NCBI GenBank assembly: GCA_027257055.1
Contig: JAPVLO010000275.1
Span: forward strand, 1,426,001 to 1,490,000
DNA from: Cephalopachus bancanus
Lineage: Eukaryota; Chordata; Mammalia; Primates; Tarsiidae
Length of the DNA: 64,000 nucleotides
Direction: 5' to 3'
Shown piece after piece: positions 36,318 to 46,594 of this stretch (position 1 is the first letter of the stretch; the number at the start of each line of letters is the position of its first letter). The notes under the pieces are model-generated. The model did not search any database. It worked only from the letters and a program-made list of their open reading frames with translations, and was not told where the DNA came from. Made by a program: the position numbers and the translations under genes.

Positions 36318-36575
36318 GGCTGGGCACGGTGGCTAAAGTCTATATTCCCAGAACTTTGGGAGGTTGATGTGAGAGGATTGCCTGAGCCCACGGGTTCAAG
36401 ACCAGCCTGGGCAACATGGTGAGACTTCATCTCTACAATAAATCAAAAAAATTAGCTGGGCGAAGGCTGAGGCAGAAGGATCGCCTGAGCCCAGCAGGTT
36501 GAGGCTGCGGTAGCTGAAGTTGTGCCACGTGATGGAGCGACACTCCAACTCAAAAAAAAAAGAAGAAGAAGAAAG
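36318..36575 (+). mobile_element. Alu SINE, lineage-specific subfamily, internally shortened
   Basis: GGCTGGGCACGGTGGCTAAA with AATAAATCAAAAA and GACACTCCAACTC. About 35 bases are missing at the start of the right arm (after TTAGCTGGGCG) and more near its end. It splits the mariner transposase frame. Confidence 0.9.
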
Positions 36576-36829
36576 TTTTAAGCAGTAGAAAAAACATTTC
36601 AGTAGGTATATTGCATGCAACAGAGAGTACTTTGAAGGTGACTGAAGTTTAAACATGAAAGAATAAATACAAAATTTTTTATAAATAAATTCCACTTTGG
36701 GAGTTCACCCTTGTATTTTTTAATACACGCCTTTTTATCTTTTTTTTTTTGAAAGCAGGATTTACTGAGAGGACAGAAAAGCTCCCACAGTGGGAGGGGA
36801 TCTAAAGGGGTTACCCACACTTCATATTT

Positions 36830-37550
36830 TTAAAAGTCTTAGTCTTACAGAAAAACTGAGCCGATAGCACAGGGCTCCCACACACCTACAGCCATCTTCC
36901 TCTGCTGGTAACATCTTACATTAGCAGAGTATACTGATTACCATCCATGAGCCATCGCTAATGACTTACTATCAACTGAAGTCCATACTTCACTCAGATT
37001 TCCTTAGTTCTCACCTAACGCCCTTTTTACGTTCCAGGGTCCATCCAGGATACTACATCACATTTAGTCGTCCTGTCTCCTGAAGGCGCCTCTTGGCCAT
37101 GACAGCTTCTCATACCTTCTTGATCTTTTAAGACCTTGACATTTTTGAGGCGTACTGGTGAGGCATTTTGTAGAAAGTCCCTCAGTCAGCATCTGCCTGA
37201 AGTTTTCCTCATGATTAGATGGAGGGCATAGGCTCAGGGAGGAAGACCACGGAGGTGAGGTCTCTCACAAGGGTCATCCACGTGGCTTGTTGGTGGTGTT
37301 GACCTTGACTACCAGGCTGCTGTTTGTGGAATCTCTCCACCATGAGGTGACTCTGTTTCCCCTTTCCACACTGTGCCCTTTGGAAGAAAGTCACTGTGCA
37401 GCCCACCCTGGAGGAGTGGGGGCGGATACCCACCCTTTGCCCTTTGGCTTTTACTCGCCTCCATCTTGGCCCCATCTGGCTTTTTATTCTGACCCCTACA
37501 ACACATGTACACAGACCTGAAGCTCCCTGAGGGCAGCATCCAGCCTTCCC
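36830..37550 (-). mobile_element. Old L1 3' region, antisense
   Basis: CTGGTAACATCTTACATTAG, GGTCCATCCAGGATACTACA, TTTTGAGGCGTACTGGTGAG, CTCATGATTAGATGGAGG, GAGGAAGACCACGGAGGTG and GGAAGAAAGTCACTGTGC follow in the order of an antisense L1M 3' UTR. Confidence 0.8.
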
Positions 37551-38410
37551 CATGCTAGTTTGTGTGTGTGCCGGAAGCCAATGTGATGCCTTTCATGGCT
37601 CCTGAGCCATCCAATCTCCCCAGGGTGGCCAGGGAACAGGGAGCTGCCCATGGGCCAACATGGGCAGGGCAAGGCCCTGGCCAGAGTCCAGCTCCCTCTT
37701 TAGTTATCCAGGGCAAAAACTGTTACCCGTCCCAGAAGGATGAGGTGAGGACGGGGCGGGGCAGGTAAGAAGGGACTCCATTCAGGACCCCTCAACCCTC
37801 CTAGGATCCAATAAATAAAGCCTTCCAGCCCAAGAACTCAGGAGATACAGCTGGAAGCATCCACGGGGCTAGGAAAATCATGTACCTAGACTTCCGAACT
37901 GTACCACCACATAGTTAAAACCTGGTCCTCAGATCCCAACTGGGGTTAAGGCAATAGCAGGCCCCTAGGAAGCAGAGGAGTTTCTGTAGTACAAATATCA
38001 GCCAGGAGACCTTGGGGAGAGCCTGGCCCAGCCACAGGGCCCCACTGTGCCAGGCTGGCTCCCGCCAGACCGGGGAGGGTGGGGGTTGGGCTCAGACAGC
38101 CCCAGATCCCAAAGTTGGGGGACAGCACCCCAGGGCCTGTCCCTCCAGGCCCACCCCTCAGGTGCCCTTTGAGATCCTCAGGGCATGCTGATGGCTGGTG
38201 AAGCCAAGGGCTGCCCCAGCACCAGGACGGGCCGAGTATACCCAGAGGAGGCCAGGGACGAGGAATCTCTGATGTCACAGAGTGACTCCTGTCACTTGGC
38301 CTCAGCCTGCTTCACTCACATCTTTGGAAATGACAGCAGAAAAGACTGCTGGAGCCACACTGCACTCAGGACTCTAGTCTCTCTGACACGGGCTGGGGCA
38401 TGGAGCTGAT
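37551..38410. other. Single-copy stretch, no gene recognised
   Basis: GC-rich. ORFs of about 70-110 codons occur on both strands without domains. No repeat is named. Confidence 0.4.
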
Positions 38411-38480
38411 AAAAACTACTTTTCTTGAGCAGCTACTGCGTTTCAGGCACTGTGCTGGGTGCTAGGACTCAGGGGCAGCC
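38411..38480 (-). mobile_element. L2 or MIR tail fragment, antisense
   Basis: TTGAGCAGCTACTGCGTTTC followed by AGGCACTGTGCTGGGTGCTA is the antisense of the common L2/MIR 3' tail. Confidence 0.55.
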
Positions 38481-38558
38481 CCAGCAAGGGGCAAGACAGT
38501 GGTTGGCTCTGGGACTCAGGGGCAGTCCCAGCAGGGTCAGGGCAGTGAGTGGCATGTA
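38465..38558 (+). repeat. Two-copy 47-bp tandem repeat
   Basis: GGACTCAGGGGCAGCCCCAG at 38465 recurs as GGACTCAGGGGCAGTCCCAG at 38512, followed by similar GGGCA/CAGTG text. It is imperfect. Confidence 0.75.
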
Positions 38559-39286
38559 TGTGGGAGAGGAAGAAGCTGCACAAATACAATCTACAGCACT
38601 ACTACACTACAAGGAGGCCTTGGGGGAGCAGACAGGAGCGTCCACCTCTGCCCCTGGCCGATCAGCCCCCAGGACAGTTGCACACAAGAAGCCCTGCAGT
38701 GTGAAATGCTCGTGGGGCTGGGGGGCCGGGACATCACAGCAGGGAGATAGGATGTGCAGGGAGGTCGCCCAGGCTAGAGGGCTCAAAACACCAGGACGCT
38801 TGGACAGCTCATCCTCACTTCCATAGGAGCAGCCTCAGCAACGGTGGGAACAGCAAAGTCATCACACTTACAAATGTCACCAAACACGCCACGGCAGCAA
38901 AATGCCAAGGTGACAGGGACAGGCCGTCAGTACAGCTCCCCTGGCTGGAAAGAAGATGACAATGCCACAGGGAAGTTTCCGTTTAGGTAACTGTGGTATC
39001 ACCAAGCATAAAGTGACCCTGAGTGCATACCAGGTCAGCAAGTGCTGGCCTCTGTTAGGCAGGACCCTCCAGAGCACCCAAGAGGGCACAGGAGACATTT
39101 CCTAAAGATCCACCCAATGCTGCCATCACCACGAAGCTGACACACAATGCAAAGCATGGGTGATCTGCACCTGAGAGGACAGCACCTGTCACCCACTCCC
39201 ACATAGAGCCACACTGCCTGGCCATTTGGGTCTGACAAGCCAGGAGAAGTCTGGGTCCAACTGGGAGAGTCAGGGAGGAGGGTCAG
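38559..39286. other. Single-copy stretch, nothing recognised
   Basis: No repeat or gene is recognised. The ORFs are short. Confidence 0.4.
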
Positions 39287-39818
39287 GAGGACCTACCAGG
39301 CATGGGGTCAAGGTCTGGTGCAAATGCAGTTCTGCTTCTGCCATCTGCAACCTCTACCTGGTCCTCCTGTCTGGGCCTCCAATTCCTCAATTAGGGACCA
39401 ACCCAACACTAAGCACCCTCTCCCTGGAGCTCCTCCTCCCTAGATGGGTCCCTTCCTCCCGCACTCCAGACCCTCCACCTCTGCCCCATCGCCTCCTCTC
39501 CTTTTCTTACATGCTCTCTCACTTTACACCATCTGTGGAGAAGGACAATTGTCTTCTCTGGTATAGGGCAGAGCTCTACTTTTGCAAAATAAAACTTGAA
39601 AAATCCATTCTTCACTGTATTATCAGATCCAGCACACAGAAGCAACTACGAAGGTCTCTGAACACTCACTCTACTCATCTACACCTTTTGCCCTGTGAAC
39701 TGGGGACAACTCGCAGATAACACAGAAGCAGGGATGCCATACCCAGATGCACACACATGTCCAACCCAAAGTCTTCTGGAGCCTCCATGGAAGGCTGAGG
39801 ACCTACCAGGCATGGGGT
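39287..39818. repeat. Segment bounded by a perfect 22-bp direct repeat
   Basis: A 22-base word beginning GAGGACCTACC and ending GCATGGGGT is identical at 39287-39308 and 39797-39818. The 488 bases between have no poly-A at either edge and no family I can name. Confidence 0.7.
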
Positions 39819-40314
39819 GAGCTCACATGGACAGGGGAGCTGCTCAGAGCAGGACTGGCACACTCAACGCCCTGAGACTGTCAAAGCCTCCGACAGGCCA
39901 CAATGCAAACCAGCTTCCTCACAGCCACAGATGTGCCCACTCAGGTCAACTATGGGGCCCATGAATCTGAGCAGTTACAGGTTAACAGATACCAGACAGT
40001 CTCTCTCCTACGCAGTCAGTGACATGGCCCTGTCTTGGTGGGTTCATAGTCAGAACAAGAGCTCTGGGGGTCAGAGCAGAGTTGGGAGGGAGGAGTTGTT
40101 CAGTGGGCAGGGAATGCAGGCTAGGGAGAGACATGGACAAAGGAGAGTGGCCCCTCTGGGAACCTTGGGTGACGGGTCCTTGCCTAGAGAGACGCAGAGG
40201 CAGGCGGCTCCACCCACAATTTCTGGGCTGCCAGGACATGGGACTGAACCATTCTCAGGTCTCCCTCAGTCTGCTCTTAAAGTCCTCTGGTTTTCCAGTC
40301 AACTGAAACCACAT
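39819..40314. other. Single-copy stretch, nothing recognised
   Basis: The plus frame at 39817-40323 (168 codons) is open but has no domain and is contradicted by a minus frame at 39982-40239. Confidence 0.4.
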
Positions 40315-40654
40315 AATGCTTGATGCTTAAACATGTGGGTTATTTGCATCTGGCCGTTCTTTAGGAGCACAGTTCTTTAGAGATAAAGGAAGAAAATCTC
40401 ATTTTATCTTGGTAACTCATCCATATCAATTAAGTCCATATAGATCTTAGCATCTAACCTGGGTTTACCTACCCTGATCTCACTTAGACAATACAGTTTT
40501 CATCTAAATATTAATAAGTATTTGTTGTAATGGCAAAATTCAGTGATTTCATGTTAAACATAATCTTGATTTTGATAGTATTGTTCCAGCAGTAAAATAA
40601 GCCATTAATCAGCTAATTCAAAGTTTTTCTTGAAAATTCCAACATGTATTGTTC
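40315..40654. promoter_or_regulatory. Candidate conserved non-coding element
   Basis: AT-rich, repeat-free and without ORF. It contains a perfect POU octamer ATTTGCAT (40342-40349) and homeodomain-like words (ATTAATCAGCTAATTC near 40605). It is a candidate from sequence style only; no conservation data are available to me. Confidence 0.25.
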
Positions 40655-40735
40655 TTTTTAAAAATTTTTACTGAAATACGAGTATATAAAAGTTTCATAT
40701 CATAAATAGAGCCCTCCCATACAAACCAACATCCA

Positions 40736-41050
40736 GGCTGGACACAGTCAGTGGCTCACACCTGTAATCCCAGCACTTTGGGAAACTGAGGTGAGAGGAT
40801 AGCTTGAGCCCAGGAGTTCCAGACCAGCCTGGCAACATAGTGAAACTTTGACTCTACAAAAAGTCAAAAAATTAGCCAGGTGTGGTGGTGTACACCTATA
40901 GACCCAGCTACTCAGAATGCTGAAGTGGAAGGCTTGCCTGATCCCAGGAGGTTGAGGCTACTGTAAGCCGTGACAATTTTGGTCATGACAATGCACTACT
41001 GCCTGAATGACAGAAGGAGACCCTGACTCAAAAAAAAAAAAAAAAAAAAG
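40736..41050 (+). mobile_element. Alu SINE, AluJ-like
   Basis: Sense dimer from GGCTGGACACAGTCAGTGGC to a long poly-A. The flanks CAACATCCA and CGACATCCA form a near-perfect target-site duplication. Confidence 0.93.
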
Positions 41051-41206
41051 TCGACATCCAAATCAAGACATGGGACATTGTGAACACCTTGAAAAGTTCC
41101 TCCCCAACTCCCCATGCCTCCTCTAATTACCATCTCCCAAGGGCAATCTGACTTCCAACACCATATAGGACGGAATCATGCAGTATGGACTCTAGCGTCT
41201 GGGTTT

Positions 41207-41370
41207 GTTTGTCTGTTTTTGGAGACAGGTTCTCGCTCTGTTGCCCAGACTGGAGTGCAGAGGTGCAGTCATAGCTCACTGCCACCTTGAACTGCTGGTT
41301 TGAAACTATTCTCCCACCTTGGCTTCCCAAAGCACTGGGATTACAGGCATGAGCCACCACAACCACCTGC
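41207..41370 (-). mobile_element. Alu SINE, antisense, internally deleted
   Basis: It runs from TTTTTGGAGACAGGTTCTCG to GGGATTACAGGCATGAGCCACC, keeping only about 160 bases. The flanks share TCTGGGTTT. It is inserted in the antisense L1. Confidence 0.88.
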
Positions 41371-41584
41371 CTCTGGGTTTTTTGGCTCAACATTAAGTAG
41401 CTAGACTCATCCACACAGCTGCACACACTGTAGAGTACTCGTTCTCAGACTACTGTATGACATTTCATGTGGGAGCGGCCCTCAGCATATCGATCCAGTC
41501 TCCTGCCTGTGGCTATCTGGTTCCTTTGCACTTTGGCGATTACAATCGTGCTGCTGTGGACATTTCTGTATGTCCCTTGATGCC

Positions 41585-41994
41585 TGTATCAGTTTCCTGT
41601 GGCTGCTGTAACAAATTACCACAAAGCTGGGTGGCTTAAAACACACATTGATTCTCGCATTTCTGGAGACTGGAAGTCTGAAGCAGGGCCACGCTCCTCC
41701 AGAGATGTGAGGGGGATGCCAGTCCTGGCCTGGCCCAGTTTCTCAGGGCTGCCAACGTTCCGTCAGCTGTGGTCATAGCACTCTATCTGTGCTAACATGG
41801 TCTTGTTGCCTACTCTCCTGTGTGTCATATCTGCCTCACTCTTATTGGGACCCTTGCGATGGCACTTAGGGCCCACCCAGACAGGCCAGGATAATCTCAT
41901 TTCAAAATCCTTAATCACATGTGCAAAAACTATCCCACACAACGTAGCATTCACAGGTCCAGGGATTCAGACCTGAGGTCACATAGGAGACACC
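41585..41994 (-). mobile_element. Solo LTR, MaLR/MLT1-like, antisense
   Basis: It begins TGTATCAGTTTCCTGTGGCT and has GGGTGGCTTAAAACACA, TAGGGCCCACCCAGACAGGC and TTCAAAATCCTTAATCAC in antisense order. It is the same family as 9182-9632. It is inserted in the L1 block, so it is younger than that L1. Confidence 0.8.
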
Positions 41995-42298
41995 AGCACC
42001 CATATGCACGTTTCTCTTGGTTCCATTCAGATTGGGGTGGCTGGTCATAGGGCATACATATGCTTAACTTTAGTTAATACTGCAAGGCCACTTCCCCACA
42101 CAGTTGTAAGAGTGTATGTGCCCTGGTCAGCAATGAGGGTTCCCTTTACTCCACATCCTCAGTCACCTGCTTTTTTCTGCTCTTTGGATTGTCACCCTTC
42201 CAGTGGGTGACAATGTACATAGTATCCCATGTATAATTCACTCTGCATCTCCCTGAGGACGGATGGAGTTGAGTGCCTTTTTATCTTTTTATTGAACA

Positions 42299-42300
<2 letters not shown>

Positions 42301-42346
<46 letters not shown>
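42301..42346. repeat. (TG)23 microsatellite
   Basis: 46 bases of uninterrupted TG, within the old L1. Confidence 0.97.
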
Positions 42347-42348
<2 letters not shown>

Positions 42349-42531
42349 GTGTCTTCTGCCCCTTTTCTATTAGGTCCCCCTTTCTCCTGTTGATTATATA
42401 GTGCCTTACTTTAAGTTTAAACACATTCCACTAAAGACATCCATGGGGGGAGGTTCTAGTGTTGGGGCCTGGAATGTCAGGTCCAGGTGTGTCCAAGCAA
42501 TCAGCTGACTTGAGTTCCAGATCATGGACAC

Positions 42532-43006
42532 TCATAAAGGACTCCAGGCCTTTGTCAGCGTGGACAGTTTCCAATAAGGAACACAAGGGAGAGCTTGGGG
42601 ACCACTGTCAGGAACTGGGTGGATAGGACTAAAATCAGTCACAAGTTCATATATTATGTCTCCATTTACTTCTCTGAAACCATACCCAATTTTGCCTAAA
42701 GGACGGCCACTGGAAAAGTAAACTCTATTTGTATTTTTACAAACATGTGTGGACTTTGTGGGACTTTCTGGAGCAGCCACTGCTGACCCAGTCAGCAGGG
42801 TAATGGGCCATCTCCAGACTCAGCACTGGCTCCCTGCTGAGGACACCACGATGGGCACAGTGAAGCAGTGGTGCCCCCAACAATAACCATATGATTTCTG
42901 CTGTGAAATATCAGTTATTAAATACACTGGAGTTGGGTTGCTCCACATCACAATCAAGGAGGAAAGCAGGTTTGGGACATCGTTGATGTGAACTGCAGTG
43001 TAATAT
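42532..43006 (-). pseudogene. Unassigned open stretch with one in-frame stop
   Basis: On the minus strand one frame is open from about 43006 to the stop at 42532, except for one TGA near 42819. The translation looks protein-like: LITDISQQKSYGYCWGHHCF upstream of the stop, then WPITLLTGSAVAAPESPTK, and KIGYGFREVNGDIIYELVTD further on. It has mixed hydrophobic, Cys/Trp-rich and polar stretches, not low complexity. I cannot name the protein. It may be a processed pseudogene, a remnant of an endogenous retroviral gene, or an old exon. It begins about 120 bases beyond the end of the antisense L1. No flanking poly-A or LTR is obvious. Confidence 0.4.
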
Positions 43007-43009
43007 TAG

Positions 43010-44030
43010 ATGTCTGAATAAAACCATCATGATGACAGAAAGGTCCACACACAGAGATTTCGCCCAGCTTCTCCCCTTCAAATCAGATTTCTAAGCAGCC
43101 CAACAATGAGCAGGCCTTTTCCGTTACAGCACATAGGAGTACAAAGGCAGCCCCAGCCAGCATCGGTGCCTGGTCCTAGCAGTGACAAGGGACATGGACA
43201 TGGGCCTCATGGGAGGGGACAGTGCCCCACACCTTCACCCTATAAAACAGAGACTTCTGATGCTCAGCATGAACACATAAGAGATGTTTTTTGACCTATC
43301 AGTCCCCAGAGAATGAACAGTTACCTTGGCCCATCCAAGCTGAGAGGGGAAGAGGGGGCCAGTGCTGCAGGTGCCCTTGGGTATCTGGGCCACGGACAGG
43401 AGGCCCTCGATGTCTCCTCAGAGCCTCCCATGCTGCGGAGGCCTCTAGAGCCCATCTCCGGGCAACGGTGCGGCTCAGTACATCTGACCAGCAGCCCTTC
43501 CACAAGCTCTGCAGGTGCAGCCAAGGAGTTGCAGTCCCCTCTTCTGAGAGAGGCCAGAAAACCACCGGAAGCCTGTCATGAGGCCTCTGTGCCCAACCAG
43601 GCTGAAGCCAGCCACATGGTAGGCAGGGAACCTATACCACCAACAACAGGACCTTCAGTCCACTGCTGCACCATGTGCACCTTCACTCCACCACTGCCAA
43701 CTGTACCCGGGTCTCCCTGTTTGCCCTGGGTAAGGTGATGGAGTTACACAGATTAACTCTGAGTGAGCAAATTAATAACATAATGAATGGTTTGTCGTGG
43801 ATTTTGTCATTCTCATACAAAAACAGGGGCAATTTAATCGAGAAAGCCTGTAAATCTCTAACGGGTAAAATCAAACATCTGTGCCAGCAAGGCTAGACTT
43901 GGCAGCACAGCCTCCCCCTAGAGAGCACAGTGGGGGCGCGGGGCTCCTGCCTTGGCCAGACACCTGGCCCCGCTCACCCCCCCAACCCCCCCACCAGGCC
44001 CCTCCCCAGGGTCCCTAAACCACCGGACAT
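43010..44030. other. Single-copy stretch, no gene recognised
   Basis: The frame at 43675-43896 plus is notable: 43740-43890 is AT-richer than its surroundings and open (ELHRLTLSEQINNIMNGLSW), but I see no splice sites or homology. The rest is GC-rich with overlapping ORFs. Confidence 0.4.
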
Positions 44031-44266
44031 CCTCCCCTGGTCTCTGGATGTACCCTCACCACGCCCTGCCCCGTGCCCCCATCCCACTGGGCCTCCTCCC
44101 CTGGCCTCTGGATGCACCTTCACCAGGCCCTTCCCGGTGCCTCTGTACTGCCGGGCATCCTCCTCAGCCTCTAGATGCATCCTCACCATGCCCTTCCCTG
44201 TGCCCCCGTCCCACTGGGCATCCTCCCCTGGCCTCCAGCTGCACCTTCACTGCGCCCTTCTCTCAC
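44031..44266 (+). repeat. Minisatellite, 63-64 bp unit, about 3.7 copies
   Basis: CATCCTCCCCTGG, CTCTGGATG and CACCTTCAC recur with equivalent points at 44047, 44111, 44174 and 44238. Units differ by several substitutions. The long plus ORFs through it (43930-44295 and 43952-44326) are products of the repeat. Confidence 0.88.
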
Positions 44267-45009
44267 TTCCCACCCTATGCAGCAGAGAAGATTAGTTGCA
44301 GAAAACACTCCCCTGGCATTCACTAGGTAAACCATGTGTTATTACTGCTTCCTCCTCACTCCCAGCTCTGCTCTCAATCAACAGCAAGGACTTTCCAGGG
44401 CCACCAAGCCCCCAATGGTCAGGAAGTGCCCCCATCTCCAGTGCTGACGAACCACACGATCCAGCTGCTGCTGACAAGCTCTCCCTGTGTCCAGGGTGCC
44501 TCACCCCAGCCTGGCCCTTCTGCCTGGAGGGCTCTTCTGACCTGGGCTCTGGAGGGGCAAACCCACCCCCTCTTCCAGAATAGGAACCATGACCCACTAG
44601 TGCCCAACCTGGGGCTCTAGGACAGAGCTTCTCTACGAGGGCGTTGGGCCCACAGCCAGAATAGGGCTCTGATGTCATCACACATTCTCCAACAGCCTCT
44701 TCCACGCCCTCCCTCTGACCCCACCCAGATCCAAATTGGGCACAGGAAAAATGGAGCACAGCAGGTGCTCAGAAATACCTGATGAGTGGGTGGATTGATG
44801 GATGGATAGATGGACGGAGCTCCTGGCAAAGGAACTCAGGATATAAGGAAAGTAAAGGGTACCTGCCCCCAGTTCTACCACTACAGAGTCCTTGAGTGTC
44901 AGAGGACTGAAAGGACAAAGTGAGAAGCTACCACTTAAGCGTTCCACACGCCTTGTTTCCATTATCAGACAAACCATCCCACATGATGGATAAAAGGAGC
45001 CATACATAC
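44267..45009. other. Single-copy stretch, no gene recognised
   Basis: Overlapping ORFs occur on both strands. GGTGCTCAGAAATACCTGAT at 44764 is a possible MIR/L2 tail, followed by a GGAT-rich run (44790-44815). Confidence 0.4.
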
Positions 45010-45592
45010 TAGGGAGACCAAAAAACAAAAACTGGAATTATGTTTTGGGCGATGGGCCCCTTGTAGTACAGGATTCCCCTGCTAGGTAAGTGTTTTAGGA
45101 ACTCATCAGCATCAGTGTACCAGCTAGAGTTGTGAGAGGCTGCATTCGGCTTCGGTGAATTTTTTTTTTGAGGGGGGGGCGATTCTTTCACAGTGTTCAC
45201 CCATTCATGATAAATGATTTACAAGCGCACCTGCCCACATTGTGCTGAGTGTTCAGCAGCTTTTGACCAAAAATGGCAGGACCCCATGCTCCACCCTCCC
45301 TATTCACCCAATCTCACCCTGAGTGACTTCTTTTTGTTTTCGCAGATAAAAAAGTCCTTAAAGGAAACGTTTTGCCAGTGTAGGAGAGGTCAAATAAACA
45401 AACAAAAACAGCAGAAGCACTAAACAGCATCAAAACTGATGAGTTCAAAAACTGTTGTAAGCAGTGGAAAAAGTGTCTCGATAGGTGTATTGCACCCAGT
45501 GGAGAGTACTTTACAGATGACTGAAGCTTAAACATGTAAGAATAAATGTACAATTATTTTATAAATAAATTCCATGGTTTTGGGGATCCCCC
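45010..45592 (+). mobile_element. Mariner-family DNA transposon, internally deleted copy 2
   Basis: The left end (GGGAGACCAAAAAACAAAAA) and right end (AATTCCATGGTTTTGGGGAT) are inverted relatives. The body is collinear with copy 1 (35773), including CTAGGTAAGTGTT, CAGCATCAGTGTACCAGCTA and GAGGCTGCATT before the transposase end. Both copies lack the same internal part, so they come from one deleted, non-autonomous parent. Confidence 0.88.
45215..45500 (+). pseudogene. Mariner transposase C-terminal remnant (copy 2)
   Basis: The frame at 45214-45423 reads HPPYSPNLTLSDFFLFSQIK then KSLKETFCQC; a following frame gives the segment equivalent to IDEFKNC. The third catalytic aspartate of the DD34D triad is asparagine here (SPNL). 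Frames break at least twice. The N-terminal half is absent. It is inactive. Confidence 0.85.
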
Positions 45593-46271
45593 TCATCCAG
45601 GGAGCTAGGCCGGGGCTTCCAAAGGGAGGGGTGGAAAATGCTGCCAGTCCAGGGGTTCCCCAAGGCAGCTCCTCAAATGAAGTCAAGCCAAGTCGGAGGT
45701 GACGCTGCCTCCAGGTGTACTAAGTCGCCTGAAGTAGCACCAGTGCTCACTGCTGATTAAGCACAGACAGACCTGTGATCAAGAAGAAAACCATTACTTA
45801 ATAAAATGCAATTAATTTAGGAGCTGAAATCTGCAAAAGCCCAAGGGAGGGCCACAATCAGAAGTTCTTGGTCTGGAGGGGCTTCCACTCCCAGAATTTC
45901 CCAGCCAAGACAGCACAGGCATTCCTTCCACTACTCAAGGCAGGCCACATGCCCAACCAGCAATAGAGACATGCTCCTCTCCAGGTACCTGATCCCTGGA
46001 GCTCGAAGGGCAGAGAAAGTCCACAGTGGTCATGCGTGCACAAGAGAAAGGCACATCTAGCAGGGGCTGTGTGTTGTCAGGAAAACCATCACTCTGCCCA
46101 ATGCCATTCCCTGGAGAAACAGCCATCAATACAAATACAGCCGACTCAGTTCTGAGCAGTCAGGCCAGGGGGCAGCTCGTGGCCCACAGCCAGAATCAAT
46201 TCATCCATCAAGCTAGAAGGTAAGAGGTAGTGCCAGGTATCTGAGACCTAGCAGGGGAGGTCAGAAAGAAA
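45593..46271. other. Single-copy stretch, no gene recognised
   Basis: No repeat is named, and the frames on both strands are short (65 codons or fewer). Confidence 0.4.
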
Positions 46272-46574
46272 CCATGGTGGCTCAGGCCTGTAATCCCAGC
46301 ACTTTGGGAGGCTGAAGTGAGAGGATTGCTTGAGTCCAGGGGTTCAAGACCAGCCTGGGCAAGTTGGTGAGACCTCATCTCTACAAAAAAATCAAAAGAT
46401 TAGCTGAATGTGGTAGTGAGTGCCTGTAGTTCCAGTGACTTGGAAGGCTGAGGTGGAAGGATCACCGAAGCCCAGTAGGTCAAGGCTGCAGTGGCCATGA
46501 GCGTGCTACCGCACTCCAGCCTGGGTGATAGAGTAAGACTCCAACTCAAAAACAAAAAAAGAATAAAGAAAAAG
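46272..46574 (+). mobile_element. Alu SINE, lineage-specific subfamily, early form
   Basis: It lacks the first few bases (starts CATGGTGGCTCAGGCCTGTA). It ends GACTCCAACTC. The flanks share AAAGAAAC. The middle linker reads AAAAAATCAAAAG and the right arm AGCCCAGTAGGTCAAGGC, intermediate between AluJ and the younger copies. Confidence 0.92.
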
Positions 46575-46594
46575 AAACACACACCCTAATGTTA

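Larger units (their letters stand above)
35773..36705 (+). mobile_element. Mariner-family DNA transposon, internally deleted copy 1
   Basis: The left end (GGATCCACCAAAAAACAGAA) and right end (TAAATAAATTCCACTTTGGG) are inverted relatives, as in copy 2 at 45010. Between them lies only the C-terminal part of the transposase. The element is interrupted by an antisense L1 tail (35948-36070) and an Alu (36318-36575). Without these inserts it is about 550 bases, against roughly 1.3 kb for a full mariner. Confidence 0.85.
40655..42410 (-). mobile_element. Old L1, antisense, with nested Alus and LTR
   Basis: Antisense L1M text in order: TTACTGAAATACGAGTATAT (40669), GGACGGAATCATGCAGTATG (41169), GGCTCAACATTAAGTAG, GCGATTACAATCGTGCTGCT, GCAATGAGGGTTCCC, CACATCCTCAGTCACCTG, and CTTCTGCCCCTTTTCTATTA. 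It hosts two Alus, a MaLR LTR and a TG microsatellite. Confidence 0.8.
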
